Shown: positions 1 to 10,274, numbered from the stretch's first letter. The stretch: 64,000 nucleotides of DNA from Gymnothorax reevesii (GCA_029721435.1 CM056576.1:75037876-75101875); one strand, 5' to 3'. Notes: generated by a model from the letters alone, not told the origin. Made by a program: numbers and translations.

Positions 1-2512
1 GTTGCTAGGGCGTTGCTAGGCGGTTGCTATGGTGTTCTGGGTGGTTGCTAGGGCATTGCTAGGCAGTTGCTATGGTGTTCTGGGTGGTTGCCAGGGCATT
101 ACTAGGCGGTTGCTATGGTGTTCTGGGTGTTTGCTAGGGCGTCGCTAGGCAGTTGCTATGGTGTTCGGGGTGGTTGCTAGGCGGTTGCTATGGTGTTCTG
201 GGTGGTTGCTAGGGCGTTGCTAGGCAGTTGTTATGGTGTTCTGGATGGTTGCTAGGCGGTTGCTATGGTGTTCTGGGTGGTAGCTAGGCGGTTGCTATTG
301 TGTTCTGGGTGGTTGTTTGGCGGTTGCTCTGGTGTTCTGAGTGGTTGCTAGGCGGTTGCTATGGTGTTCTGGGTGGTTGCTCGGGCGTTGCTAGGCAGTT
401 GCTATGGAGTTCTGGGTGGTTGCTAGGCGGTTGCTATGGTGTTTTGGGTGGTTGCTAGGCGGTTGCTATGGTGTTCTGGGTGGTTGCAAGGGCCTTGCTA
501 GGCAGTTGGTATGGTGTTCTGGGTGGTTGATAGGCGGTTGCTATGGTGATCTGGGTGGTTGCTAGGGCGTTGCTAGGCAGTTGCTATGCTGTGCTGGGTG
601 GTTGCTAGGCGGTTGCTATGGTATTCTGGGAGGTTGCTAGGGCATTGCTAGGCGGTTGCTATGGTGTTCTGGGTGGTTGCTAGGGCCTTGCTTGGCGGTT
701 GCTATGGTGTTCTGGGAGGTTGCTAGGGCATTGCTAGGCTGTTGCTATGGTGTTCTGGGTGGTTGCTAGGGCGTTGCTAGGCGGTTGCTATGGTGTTCTG
801 GGTGGTTGTTAGGGTGTTGCTAGGCAGTTGCTATGGTGTTCTGGGTGGTTGCTAGGCGGTTGCTATGGTGTTCTGGGTGGTTGCTAGGGCGTTGCTAGGC
901 AGTTGCTATGGTGTTTTTGGTGGTGGCTAGGTGGTTGCTATGATGTTCTGGGTGGTTGCTAGGGCATTGCTAGGCAGTTGCTATGGTGTTCTGGGTGGTT
1001 GCTAGGCGGTTGCTATGGTGTTCTGGGTGGTTGCTCGGGCGTTGCTAGGCAGTTGCTATGGCGTTCTGAGTGGTTGCTAGGCGGTTGCTATGGTGTTCTG
1101 GGTGGTTGCTAGGGCATTGCTAGGCAGTTGCTTTGGTGTTCTGGGTGGTTGCTAGGCTATTGCCATGGTGTTCTGGGTGGTTGCTAGGGCGTTGCTAGGC
1201 AGTTGCTATGGTGTTTTGGGTGGTTGCTAGGCGGTTGCTATGGTGTTCTGGGTGGTTGCTAGGGCGTTGCTAGGCAGTTGCTATGGTGTTCTGGGTGGTT
1301 GCTAGGGCGTTGCTAGGCAGTTGACATGGTGTTCTGTGTGGTTGCTAGGGCGTTGCTAGGCAGTTGCTATGGTGTTTTGGGTGGTTGCTAGGAGGTTGCT
1401 ATGGTGTTTTGGGTGGTTGCTAGGCGGTTGCCATGGTGTTCTGGGTGGTTGCAAGGGCCTTGCTAGGCAGTTGCTATGGTGTTCTGGGTGGTTGATAGGC
1501 GGTTGCTATGGTGTTCTGGGTGGTTGCTAGGGCGTTGCTAGGAAGTTGTTATGCTGTGCTGGGTGGTTGCTAGGCGGTTGCTATGGTATTCTGGGAGGTT
1601 GCTAGGGCATTACTAGGCGGTTGCTATGGTGTCCTGGGTGGGTGCTAGGGCCTTGCTAGGCGGTTGCTATGGTGTTCTGGGAGGTTGCTAGGGCATTGCT
1701 AGGCTGTTGCTATGGTGTTCTGGGTGGTTGCTAGGGCGTTGCTAGGCGGTTACTATGGTGTTCTGGGTGGTTGTTAGGGTGTTGCTAGGCAGTTGCTATG
1801 GTGTTCTGGGTGGTTGCTAGGCGGTTGCTATGGTGTTCTGGGTGGTTGCTAGGGCATTGCTAGGCAGTTGCTATGGTGTTTTTGGTGGTGGCTAGGTGGT
1901 TGCTATGATGTTCTGGGTGGTTGCTAGGGCATTGCTAGGCAGTTGCTATGGTGTTCTGGGTGGTTGCTAGGCGGTTGCTATGGTGTTCTGGGTGGTTGCT
2001 CGGGCGTTTCTAGGCAGGTGCTATGGCGTTCTGGGTGGTTGCTAGGCGGTTGCTATGGTGTTCTGGGTGGTTGCTAGGGCATTGCTAGGCAGTTGCTTTG
2101 GTGTTCTGGGTGGTTGCTAGGCTATTGCCATGGTGTTCTGGGTGGTTGCTAGGGCGTTGCTAGGCAGTTGCTATGGTGTTTTGGGTGGTTGCTAGGCGGT
2201 TGCTATGGTGTTCTGGGTGGTTGCTAGGGCGTTGCTAGGCAGTTGCTATGGTGTTCTGGGTGGTTGCTAGGCAATTGCTATGGTGTTCTTGGTGGTTGTG
2301 AGGGCGTTGTTAGGCGGTTGCTATGGTGTTCTGGGTGGTTGCTAGGGCGTTGCTAGGCAGTTGCTTTGGTGTTCTGAGTGGTTGCTTGGCGGTTGCTATG
2401 GTGTTCTGGGTGGTTGCTAGGGCGTTGCTAGGCAGTTGCTATAGTGTTCTGGATGGTTGCTAGGCAGTTGCTATGGTGTTTTTGGTGGTTGCTAGGCGGT
2501 TGCTTTGTTGTT
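1..2512 (+). repeat. Minisatellite array 1 (32/43-bp repeats)
   Basis: Tandem array of the 32-bp S repeat (GTTGCTAGGCG, GTTGCTATGGT, GTTCTGGGTG) and the 43-bp L repeat, which has one extra 11-mer. The array continues beyond the left window edge. It contains a 965-bp internal tandem duplication and, from about position 181, matches the right part of array 5 at an offset of 18,511 bp. The last repeats before module A become degenerate (TTTTTGGTGG, then GCTTTGTTGTTCTG). There is no gene; the frames carry scattered stops and only low-complexity peptides. Confidence 0.97.
420..2350 (+). repeat. 965-bp tandem duplication inside array 1
   Basis: Rare sequence variants recur at a constant 965-bp spacing: GCAAGGGCCTTGC at 486 and 1451, ATGCTGTGCTGGG at 586 and 1551, GTGTTTTTGGTGGTGGC at 911 and 1876, and AGGCTATTGCC at 1154 and 2119. 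The two units therefore run roughly 420-1385 and 1385-2350; exact ends cannot be fixed in repetitive DNA. The same doublet occurs at about 18.93-20.86 kb, so it predates the 18.5-kb duplication. Confidence 0.88.
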
Positions 2513-2658
2513 CTGAATATTTGCTTGGGCATTGCTCGACAGTAGCTATGTTGTTCTTGTTGTTGCTCGGGCGTTGATGTGTCTTGTTTGGGGATCGAGT
2601 GAAAACTGGGAGAAGTAGTGAACCGTACGATTACGAAATTATTTGGAATATTAACAAC

Positions 2659-3215
2659 GAAGGAAGGAGGGAAAGAAGGAACTAATGAGGGAAGTAAGGA
2701 AAGAAGGAATATAGGAAAAAAGAAGGAAATCAAAGGAAGGCAGGAAAGAACAAAGGAAAGAAGGCGAGGAAGGATGGAAAGAAACAGAGGAATGAAGGAA
2801 AGAAGGAAGTAAAGAAGGAAGGAAAGGAAGAAGGGAAGAAGAAGGATTTAAGTAAAGATAGAAGGAAGGAAGGAAGGAAGAAGAAATGAAAAACAGAAGG
2901 AAAGAGAGAAGGAAGGAAAAAAAAAGTAAAGAAAGGAAGAGGGAAGGAAAGAGAGGGAAAGCAGAAAGAAGAAAGGAAGAAAGATAAGAAGGATATGAAG
3001 GAATGAAAGAAGGCATGATGGAAGGAAAGAAAAACTAAGGGAGGTAGGAAAGAAAATTGGTAGGGAGGAAGAATGGGAAAAACGATGAAACGCAGGATAG
3101 AAGGAAGTAAAACAGAAAAGAACGAATAAAGAAAGGAAAGAACAAAAGAAAGAAATACGAAAAAAAAAGAAAAAAGAAAAGACAGAAAATAGAAGGAAGG
3201 AAAGCAGTAAGGAAG
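2659..3215 (+). repeat. Polypurine tract (GGAA/GAAA), module A
   Basis: About 557 bp of nearly pure purine on the plus strand, made of interspersed GGAA, GAAA and GAAG with rare T or C. It gives long stop-free frames on both strands (Arg/Glu/Lys/Gly-rich forward, Ser/Phe/Leu/Pro-rich reverse) that are compositional artefacts. From about 3075 to 3185 many G positions of the other copies read A. Confidence 0.95.
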
Positions 3216-3273
3216 CTGTAGTCTCAAGAGAGCCAGATTGTAGTCTTACAGCCTGAGAAACTGACAGTTACAG

Positions 3274-3292
3274 CAGGTGGTCAGAACACCTG
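3274..3292. promoter_or_regulatory. Inverted E-box pair CAGGTG-N7-CACCTG
   Basis: CAGGTG and its reverse complement CACCTG lie 7 bp apart, so two E-box-type sites face each other. The pair is intact in modules A, E, F, G, H, I, J and K. Its left half is altered in D (TAGGTG), L and N (CAAGTG) and M (CAGTTG). Function is not shown; this is a motif match only. Confidence 0.3.
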
Positions 3293-3536
3293 GCACAAGA
3301 TTCCATTTGCTCAATGGCCCTATTGTGATGTCATAATGCCAATGTTAAGTTTATGGGGGAAAAATTTATAGTTTTTTATTAATAACTCAAAAAGTATAAA
3401 AGTTACAAAGATGAAAAATACATTGCACAGGTGTCCTAAGTAAGACCTACGCAACGCAGTTTGAATGAAGTTTCTACGATAAACGGTTGAGGCCGCATTA
3501 AGTGTGTTAGAAGAATAATAATAATAACTAGATAAT

Positions 3537-3554
3537 GTAATTCCAGGGAATTAC
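3537..3554. repeat. 18-bp near-palindrome GTAATTCC-AG-GGAATTAC
   Basis: Two perfect 8-bp arms separated by AG, immediately downstream of the (TAA)n tract. It is present in all complete modules and in L. In G and L it is the centre of a larger 17-bp-arm inverted repeat; in A and most copies the left outer arm is missing. Confidence 0.85.
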
Positions 3555-3662
3555 GTGTGCATTGAAAATGCAAAGTGTAGTTGCATAAGGTGGAGTTTGT
3601 AACATATCATTGCATGATGATATTGGCAGCTACGTTTTTAGTAGGATAATTATGGTAGTGGT

Positions 3663-3930
3663 GAGGACTTTTATTTTGAAACAGATGTGGACTGAGGAAA
3701 CAGTTTGCGGGAGTCATAGTTGATGACAACCGTCATATGGAAATTTTTAATAGTAACATTTTTTAATAATGAAGAATTGTAGTAAGGACTTATATTTTGA
3801 GACAGGATTGGGCAGAAGAAACAGTTGCCGGAAGTCATAGTCGAAAACAATCAGGAGTTGGAATGGCTGAAAGGTTGATAAGTTGAGTAGCTTAAAAAAA
3901 TACATTTTTTTATTGTAATTTGACATAATG
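3663..3930 (+). repeat. Decayed internal direct duplication in the AT-rich segment
   Basis: The stretch from GAGGACTTTTATTTTGA at 3663 is repeated in diverged form from AAGGACTTATATTTTGA at 3784. Both are followed by GAAACAGTT, GGAGTCATAG or GGAAGTCATAG, and GA-rich sequence. A third, truncated start (GAGGACTGGCTG) lies at 3930. The periods are about 121 and 147 bp. This older repeat is seen in every module with an AT-rich segment. Confidence 0.75.
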
Positions 3931-4684
3931 AGGACTGGCTGTAACAGTTGTTAGGCAGTTGCTATGGTGTTCTGTGTACTTGTGAGGGTGTTGCTAGGCA
4001 GCTACTATCGTGTTCTGGGTGGTTGCTAGGGCATTGCTAGGCAGTTGCAATGGTGTTCTGGGTGGTTGCTAGGGCCTTGCTAAGCTGTTGCTATGGTGTT
4101 CTGAGTGGTTGATAGGGCGTTGCTAGGCGATTGCTATGGTGTTCTGGGTGGTTGCTAGGCAGTTGCTATGGCGTTCTGGGTGGTTGCTAGAGTGTTGTTC
4201 TGGGGTGGTGGGTGGTTGCTAGGCGGTGGCTATGGCATTCTGCGTGGTTGCTAGGGCTTTGCTAAGCAGTTGCTATGATGTTCTGGGTGGTTGCTAGGGC
4301 GTTGCTAGGTGGTTGCTATGGTGTTCTGGGTGGTTGCTAGGGTGTTGCTAGGAAGTTGCTATGGTGTTCTGGGTGGTTGCTAGGGCGTTGCTAGGCAGTT
4401 GCTATGGTGTTCTGGGTGGTTGTTAGGGTGGTTGCTATGGCGGTTTGGGTGGTTGGTAGGACATTGGTAAGCAGTTGCTATGGTGATGGGGATGGTTGCT
4501 AGGGCATTGCTAGGCAGTTGCTATGGTGTTCTGGGTGGTTGCTAGGGCGTTGCTAGGCAGTTGCTATGGTGTTCTGGGTGGTTGTTAGGGTGGTTGCTAT
4601 GGCGTTCTGGGTGGTTGCTAGGGCATTGCTAAACAGTTGCAATGGTGTTCTGGGTGGTTGCTAGGGCATTGGTAGGCTGTTGCT

Positions 4685-5244
4685 ATGGTGTTGTGGGTGG
4701 TTGTTAGGGTGGTTGCTATGGCGTTCTGGGTGGTTGCTAGGGCATTGCTAAGCAGTTGCTATGGTGTTGTGGGTGGTTGCTACGGCGTTGCAAGGCGGTT
4801 GCTATGGTGTTCTGGGTGGTTGCTAGGGTGTTGCGAGGCAGTTGCTATGGTGTTCTGGGTGGTTGCTAGGTGGTTGCTATGGTGTTCTGGGTGGTTGCTA
4901 GGGCGTTGCTAGGCGGTTGCTATGGTGTTCTGGGTGGTTGCTCGGGCATTGCTAGGCAGTTGCTATGGTGTTCTGGGTGGTTGTTAGGGTGGTTGCTATG
5001 GCGTTCTGGGTGGTTGCTAGGGCATTGCTAAGCAGTTGCTATGGTGTTGTGGGTGGTTGCTACGGCGTTGCAAGGCGGTTGCTATGGTGTTCTGGGTGGT
5101 TGCTAGGGTGTTGCGAGGCAGTTGCTATGGTGTTCTGGGTGGTTGCTAGGTGGTTGCTATGGTGTTCTGGGTGGTTGCTAGGGCGTTGCTAGGCGGTTGC
5201 TATGGTGTTCTGGGTGGTTGCTCGGGCATTGCTAGGCAGTTTCT
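4685..5244 (+). repeat. 280-bp tandem duplication in array 2
   Basis: Blocks starting at 4685 and 4965 are nearly identical and share unusual repeats (GGTTGTTAGGGTGG, GGTTGCTACGGCG, TTGCAAGGCGG, TTGCGAGGCAG). The same pair is found at 23196 and 23476 in array 6. A third relative starts near 6883, as part of the 1,918-bp duplication. Confidence 0.87.
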
Positions 5245-8200
5245 ATGGTGTTCTGGGTGGTTGCTAGGGCGTTGCTATGGTGTTCTGGGTGGTTGCTCGG
5301 GCGTTGCTAGGCAGTTGCAATGGTGTTCTAGATGGGTGCTAGGCGGTGGCTATGGTGTTCTGGGTGGTTGCTAGGGTGTTACTATGGTGTTCTGGGTGGT
5401 TGTTAGGCGGTTGCTCTCGTGATCTGGGTGGTTGCTAGGCGGTTGCTATGGTGTTCTGGGTGGTAGCTAGGCGGTTGGTATGGAGTTATGGGTGGTTGCT
5501 TGGTCGTTGCTTGGCAGTTGCTATGGTGTTCTCGGTGGTTGCTAGGCGGTTGCTATGGTGTTCTGGGTGGTTGCTAGGCGGTTGCTATGGTGTTCTGGGT
5601 GGTTGCAAGGGCGGTGCTAGGCAGTTGCTATGGTGTTCTGAGGGTTGCTAGGCTGTTGCTATGGTGTTGTGGGTGGTTGCTAGGGCGTTGCTAGGCGGTC
5701 GCTATGGTGTTCTGGGTGGTTGGTAGCGTTTTGCTAGGCAGTTGCAATGGTGTTCTGGGTGGTTGCTAGGCGGTTGCTATGGTGTTCTGGGTGGTTGCTA
5801 GGGCGTTGCTAGGCAGTTGCTATGGTGTTTTGGGTGGTTGCTAGTTGGTTGCTATGGTGTTCTGGGTGGTTGCTAGGGCGTTGCTCGGCAGTTGCTATGG
5901 TGTTCTGGGTGGTTGCTAGGCGGTTGCTATGGCGTTCTGGGTGGTTGCAAGGGCGTTGCTAAGCAGTTGCTATGGTGTTTTGGGTGGTTGCTAGGTGGTT
6001 GCTATGGTGTTCTGGGTGGTTGCTAGGGCGTTGCTAGGCAGTTGCTATGGTGTTCTGGGTGGTTGCTAGGCGGTTGCTATGGTGTTCTGGGTGGTTGCTA
6101 GGGTGTTGCTAGGCAGTTGCTATGGTGTTTTGGGTGGTTGCTAGGTGGTTGCTATGGTGTTCTGGGTGGTTGCTAGGGCGTTGCTAGGCAGTTGCTATGG
6201 TGTTCTGGGTGGTTGCTAGGCGGTTGCTATGGTGTTCTGGGTGGTTGCTGGGGCGTTGCTAGGCAGTTGCTATGGTGTTTTGGGTGGTTGCTAGGTGGTT
6301 GCTATGGTGTTCTGGGTGGTTGCTAAAGCGTTGCTAGGCAGTTGCTATGGTGTTCTGGGTGGTTGCTAGGCGGTTGCTATGGTGTTCTGGGTGGTTGCTA
6401 GGGCCTTGCTAGGCGGTTGCTATGGTGTTCTGGGTGGTTGTTAGGGTGTTGCTAGGCAGTTGCTATGGTGTTCTGGGTGGTTGCTAGGCGGTTGCTATGG
6501 TGTTCTGGGTGGTTGCTAGGGCGTTGCTAGGCAGTTGCTATGGTGTACTGGGTGGTTGCTAGGGCGTTGCTAGGCAGTTGCTATGGTGTTCTGGGTGGTT
6601 GCTAGGCGGTTGCTATGGTGTTCTGGGTGGTTGCTTGGGCGTTGCTAGGCAGTTGCTATGGTGTTCTGGGTGGTTGCTAGGCGGTTGCTATGGTGTTCTG
6701 GGTGGTTGCTAGGCGGTTGCTATGGTGTTCTGGGTGGTTGCTAGGGCGTTGCTAGGCAGTTGCAATGGTGTTCTGGGAGGCTGCTAGGCGGTTGCTATGG
6801 TGTTCTGGGTGGTTGCTAGGGCGTGGCTAGGCGGTTGCTATGGTGTTCTGGGTGGTCGCCCGGGCATTGCTACGCAGTTGCTATGGTGTTCTGGGTGGTT
6901 GTTAGGGTGGTTGCTATGGCGTACTGGGTGGTTGCTAGGGCATTGCTAAGCAGTTGCTATGGTGTTGTGGGTGGTTGCTACGGCGTTGCAAGGCGGTTGC
7001 TATGGTGTTCTGGGTGGTTGCTAGGGTGTTGCGAGGCAGTTGCTATGGTGTTCTGGGTGGTTGCTAGGTGGTTGCTATGGTGTTCTGGGTGGTTGCTAGG
7101 GCGTTGCTAGGCGGTTGCTATGGTGTTCTGGGTGGTTGCTCGGGCATTGCTAGGCAGTTTCTATGGTGTTCTGGGTGGTTGCTAGGGCGTTGCTATGGTG
7201 TTCTGGGTGGTTGCTCGGGCGTTGCTAGGCAGTTGCAATGGTGTTCTAGATGGTTGCTAGGCGGTTGCTATGGTGTTCTGGGTGGTTGCTAGGGTGTTAC
7301 TATGGTGTTCTGGGTGGTTGTTAGGCGGTTGCTCTCGTGATCTGGGTGGTTGCTAGGCGGTTGCTATGGTGTTCTGGGTGGTAGCTAGGCGGTTGCTATG
7401 GTGTTCTGGGTGGTTGCTTGGTCGTTGCTATGCAGTTGCTATGGTGTTCTCGGTGGTTGCTAGGCGGTTGCTATGGTGTTCTGGGTGGTTGCTAGGCGGT
7501 TGCTATGGTGTTCTGGGTGGTTGCAAGGGCGTTGCTAGGCAGTTGCTATGGTGTTCTGATGGTTGCTAGGCTGTTGCTATGGTGTTCTGGGTGGTTGCTA
7601 GGGCGTTGCTAGGCGGTCGCTATGGTGTTCTGGGTGGTTGGTAGGGTTTTGCTAGGCGGTTGCTATGGTGTTCTGGGTAGTTGCTAGGCGGTTGCTAGGG
7701 CGTACTGGGTGGTTGCTGGGGCGTAGCTAGGCAGTTGTTATGGTGTTTTGGGTGGTTGGTAGTTGGTTGCTATGGTGTTCTGGGTGGTTGCTAGGGCGTT
7801 GCTCGGCAGTTGCTATGGTGTTCTGGGTGGTTGCTAGGCGGTTGCTATGGCGTTCTGGGTGGTTGCAAGGGCGTTGCTAAGCAGTTGCTATGGTGTTTTG
7901 GGTGGTTGCTAGGTGGTTGCTATGGTGTTCTGGGTGGTTGCTAGGGCGTTGCTAGGCAGTTGCTATGGTGTTCTGGGTGGTTGCTAGGCCGTTGCTATGG
8001 TGTTCTGGGTGGTTGCTAGTGCGTTGCTAGGCAGTTGCTATGGTGTTTTGGGTGGTTGCTAGGTGGTTGCTATGGTGTTCTGGGTGGTTGCTAGGGCGTT
8101 GCTAGGCAGTTGCTATGGTGTTCTGGGTGGTTGCTAGGCGGTTGCTTTGGTGTTCTGGGTGGTTGCTGGGGCGTTGCTAGGCAGTTGCTATGGTGTTTTG

Positions 8201-8738
8201 GGTGGTTGCTAGGTGGTTGCTATGGTGTTCTGGGTGGTTGCTAGGGCGTTGCTAGGCAGTTGCTATGGTGGTCTGGGTGGTTGCTAGGCGGTTGCTATGG
8301 TGTTCTGGGTGGTTGCTAGGGCCTTGCTAGGCGGTTGCTATGGTGTTCTGGGTGGTTGTTAGGGTGTTGCTAGGCAGTTGCTATGGTGTTCTGGGTGGTT
8401 GCTAGGCGGTTGCTATGGAGTACTGGGTGGTTGCTAGGGCGTTGCTAGGCAGTTGCTATGGTGTACTGGGTGGTTGCTAGGGCGTTGCTAGGCAGTTGCT
8501 ATAGTGTTCTGGGTGGTTGCTAGGCGGTTGCTATGGTGTTCTGGGTTGTTGCTTGGGCGTTGCTAGGCAGTTGCTATGGTGTTCTGGGTGGTTGCTAGCC
8601 AGTTGCTATGATGTTCTGGGTGGTTGCTAGGCGGTTGCTATGGTGTTCTAAGTGGTTGCTAGGGCGTTGCTAGGCAGTTGCAATGGTGTTCTGGGAGGCT
8701 GCTAGGCGGTTGCTATGGTGTTCTGGGTGGTTGCTAGG
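4903..8738 (+). repeat. 1,918-bp tandem duplication in array 2
   Basis: Many distinctive variants repeat at exactly 1,918 bp: frames starting at 5150 and 7068, 5448 and 7366, GTGTACTGGG at about 6544 and 8462, and GGGAGGCTGC at about 6776 and 8694. Units are about 4903-6820 and 6821-8738. Array 6 carries the same pair (23661 and 25579, 23959 and 25877), so the event predates the 18.5-kb duplication. Confidence 0.9.
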
Positions 8739-9879
8739 GCCTTGCTAGGCGGTTGCTATGGTGTTCTGGGTGGTTGTTAGGGTGTTGCTAGGCAGTTGCT
8801 ATGGTGTTCTGGGTGGTTGGTGGGGGGTTGCTATGGTGTTGTAAGTGGTTGCTAGGGCGTTGCTAGGCAGTTGCTATGGTGTTCTGGGTGGTTGCCAGGG
8901 CGTTGCTAGGCAGTTGCTATGGTGTTCTGGGTGGTTGCTAGGCGGTTGCTATGGTGTTCTGGGTGGTTGCTTGGGCGTTGCTAGGCAGTTGCTATGGTGT
9001 TCTGGGTGGTTGCTAGGCGGTTGCTATGGTGTTCTGGGTGGTTGCTAGGCGGTTGCTATGGTGTTCTGGGTGGTTGCTAGGGCGTTGCTAGGCAGTTGCT
9101 ATGGTGTTCTGGGAGGCTGCTAGGCGGTTGCTATGGTGTTCTGGGTGGTTGCTGGGCAGTTGCTATGGTGTTCTGGGTGGTGGCTAGGGCTTTGCTAGGC
9201 AGTTGCTATGGTGTTCTGGGTGGTTGCTAGGCGGTTGCTATGGTGTCCTGGTTGGTTGGTAGGGCGTTGCTAGGCGATTCCTATGGTGTGCTGTGTGGTT
9301 GCAAGGGCGTTGCAAGGCAGTTCCTATGGTGTTGTGGGTGGTTGCTAGGCGGTTGCTAAGGTGTTCTTGGTGGTTGCTAGGGCGTTGCTAGGCAGTTGCT
9401 ATGGTGTTTTGGGTGGTTGCTGGGCGGTTGCTATGGTGTTCTGGGTGGTTGCTCGGGCGTTGCGAGGCAGTTGCTATGGTGTTTTGGGTGGTTGCTAGGC
9501 GATTGCTATGGTGTTCTGGGTGGTTGCTAGGGCGTTGCGAGGCAGTTGCTATGGTGTTTTGGGTGGTTGCTAGGCGATTGCTATGGTGTTTTGGGTGGTT
9601 GCTAGGCGGTTGCTATAGTGTTCTGGGTGGTTGCTAGGGCGTTGCTAGGCAGTTGCTATGGTGTTCTGGGTGGTTGCTAGGCAGTTGCTATGGTGTTCTT
9701 GGTGGTTGTGAGGGCGTTGCTAGGCAGTTGCTTTGGTGTTCTGAGTGGTTGCTTGGCGGTTGCTATGGTGTTCTGGGTGGTTGCTAGGGCGTTGCTTAGC
9801 AGTTGCTATAGTGTTCTGGGTGGTTGCTAGGCAGTTGCTATGGTGTTTTGGGTGGTTGCTAGGCGGTTGCTATGGTGTT

Positions 9880-10274
9880 CTGAATATTTGCTTGGGCATT
9901 GCTCGACAGTTGCTATGTTGTTCTTGTTGTTGCTCGGGCGTTGATGTGTATTGTTTGGGGATCGAGTGAAAACTGGGAGAAGTAGTGAACCGTACGATTA
10001 CGAAATTATTTGGAATATTAACAAGGAAGGAAGGAGGGAAAGAAGGAACTAATGAGGGAAGTAAGGAAAGAAGGAATATAGGAAAAAAAGAAGGAAATGA
10101 AAGGAAGGCAGGAAAGAACAAAGGAAAGAAGGCGAGGATGGATGGAAAGAAACAGAGGAGTGAAGGAAAGAAGGAATTAAGGAAGGAAGGAAAGGAAGAA
10201 GGGAAGAAGAAGGATTTAAGTAAAGATAGAAGGAAGGAAGGAAGGAAGGAAGGAAGAAGAAATGAAAAACAGAA
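9880..10274 (+). repeat. Spacer module copy B (truncated on the right)
   Basis: The leader and the first about 252 bp of polypurine tract are present. The tract then stops at AATGAAAAACAGAA (10261-10274) and is joined directly to minisatellite sequence (CGTTGCTAGCCAG). The rest of the polypurine tract and the whole AT-rich segment are absent. Its partner F, at the 18,511-bp offset, is complete, so B lost its right part or recombined after the duplication. Confidence 0.93.

Larger units (their letters stand above)
2513..3947 (+). repeat. Spacer module copy A (complete)
   Basis: Complete copy of the spacer module: leader 2513-2658 starting CTGAATATTTGC, polypurine tract 2659-3215 and AT-rich segment 3216-3947. 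The first half of the leader is a decayed minisatellite repeat; the second half (GGGGATCGAGTGAAAAC, then AACCGTACGATTACG) is unrelated to the arrays. The copy is nearly identical to module E, 18,511 bp downstream, except for a patch of A-substitutions at about 3075-3185. Confidence 0.96.
3216..3947 (+). repeat. AT-rich spacer segment, module A
   Basis: Non-satellite segment starting CTGTAGTCTCAAGAGAGCC and ending AGGACTGGCTGTAACAG. It holds an inverted E-box pair (3274-3292), a CRE-like TGATGTCA, a short (TAA)n tract (about 3514-3527), a near-palindrome (3537-3554) and an internal direct duplication (3663-3930). It looks like part of a dispersed repeat fixed in the module; I could not name the family. 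No coding potential. Confidence 0.9.
3948..9879 (+). repeat. Minisatellite array 2 (5.93 kb)
   Basis: S/L array beginning with degenerate edge repeats (CTGTGTACTTGTGAGG, GCAGCTGCTATCG) that recur at the left edge of most arrays. It is 5,932 bp long, exactly the same as array 6, its copy 18,511 bp downstream. It contains a 280-bp and a 1,918-bp tandem duplication. Apparent 67-95 codon frames (Met-Val-Phe-Trp-Val-Val type) come from the 75-bp dimer keeping frame. Confidence 0.97.

Noticed and set aside
2588..2605. Pol III B-box-like GGATCGAGTG in the leader, suggesting a SINE head
   Set aside because: It misses the final C of the B-box consensus, and no matching A-box or tRNA fold was seen upstream.
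2651..3227. Reverse-strand Ser/Phe/Leu/Pro-rich frames up to 194 codons and forward Lys/Glu/Arg/Gly-rich frames in polypurine tracts
   Set aside because: Pure-purine or pure-pyrimidine DNA rarely contains stops, and the frames differ in length and phase between module copies. No recognisable domain.
2513..3947. Module as an intact transposon (LTR, LINE or DNA element)
   Set aside because: No reverse transcriptase, integrase or transposase frame, no terminal repeats at the module ends, and no target-site duplication. Conserved degenerate array edges argue for co-amplification.
4685..5651. Forward frames of 60-106 codons rich in Trp, Cys, Val, Leu and Gly in the arrays, as possible membrane peptides
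   Set aside because: They arise wherever the 75-bp dimer keeps frame, have no unique sequence, no splice or promoter context, and are broken by each odd S or L repeat.
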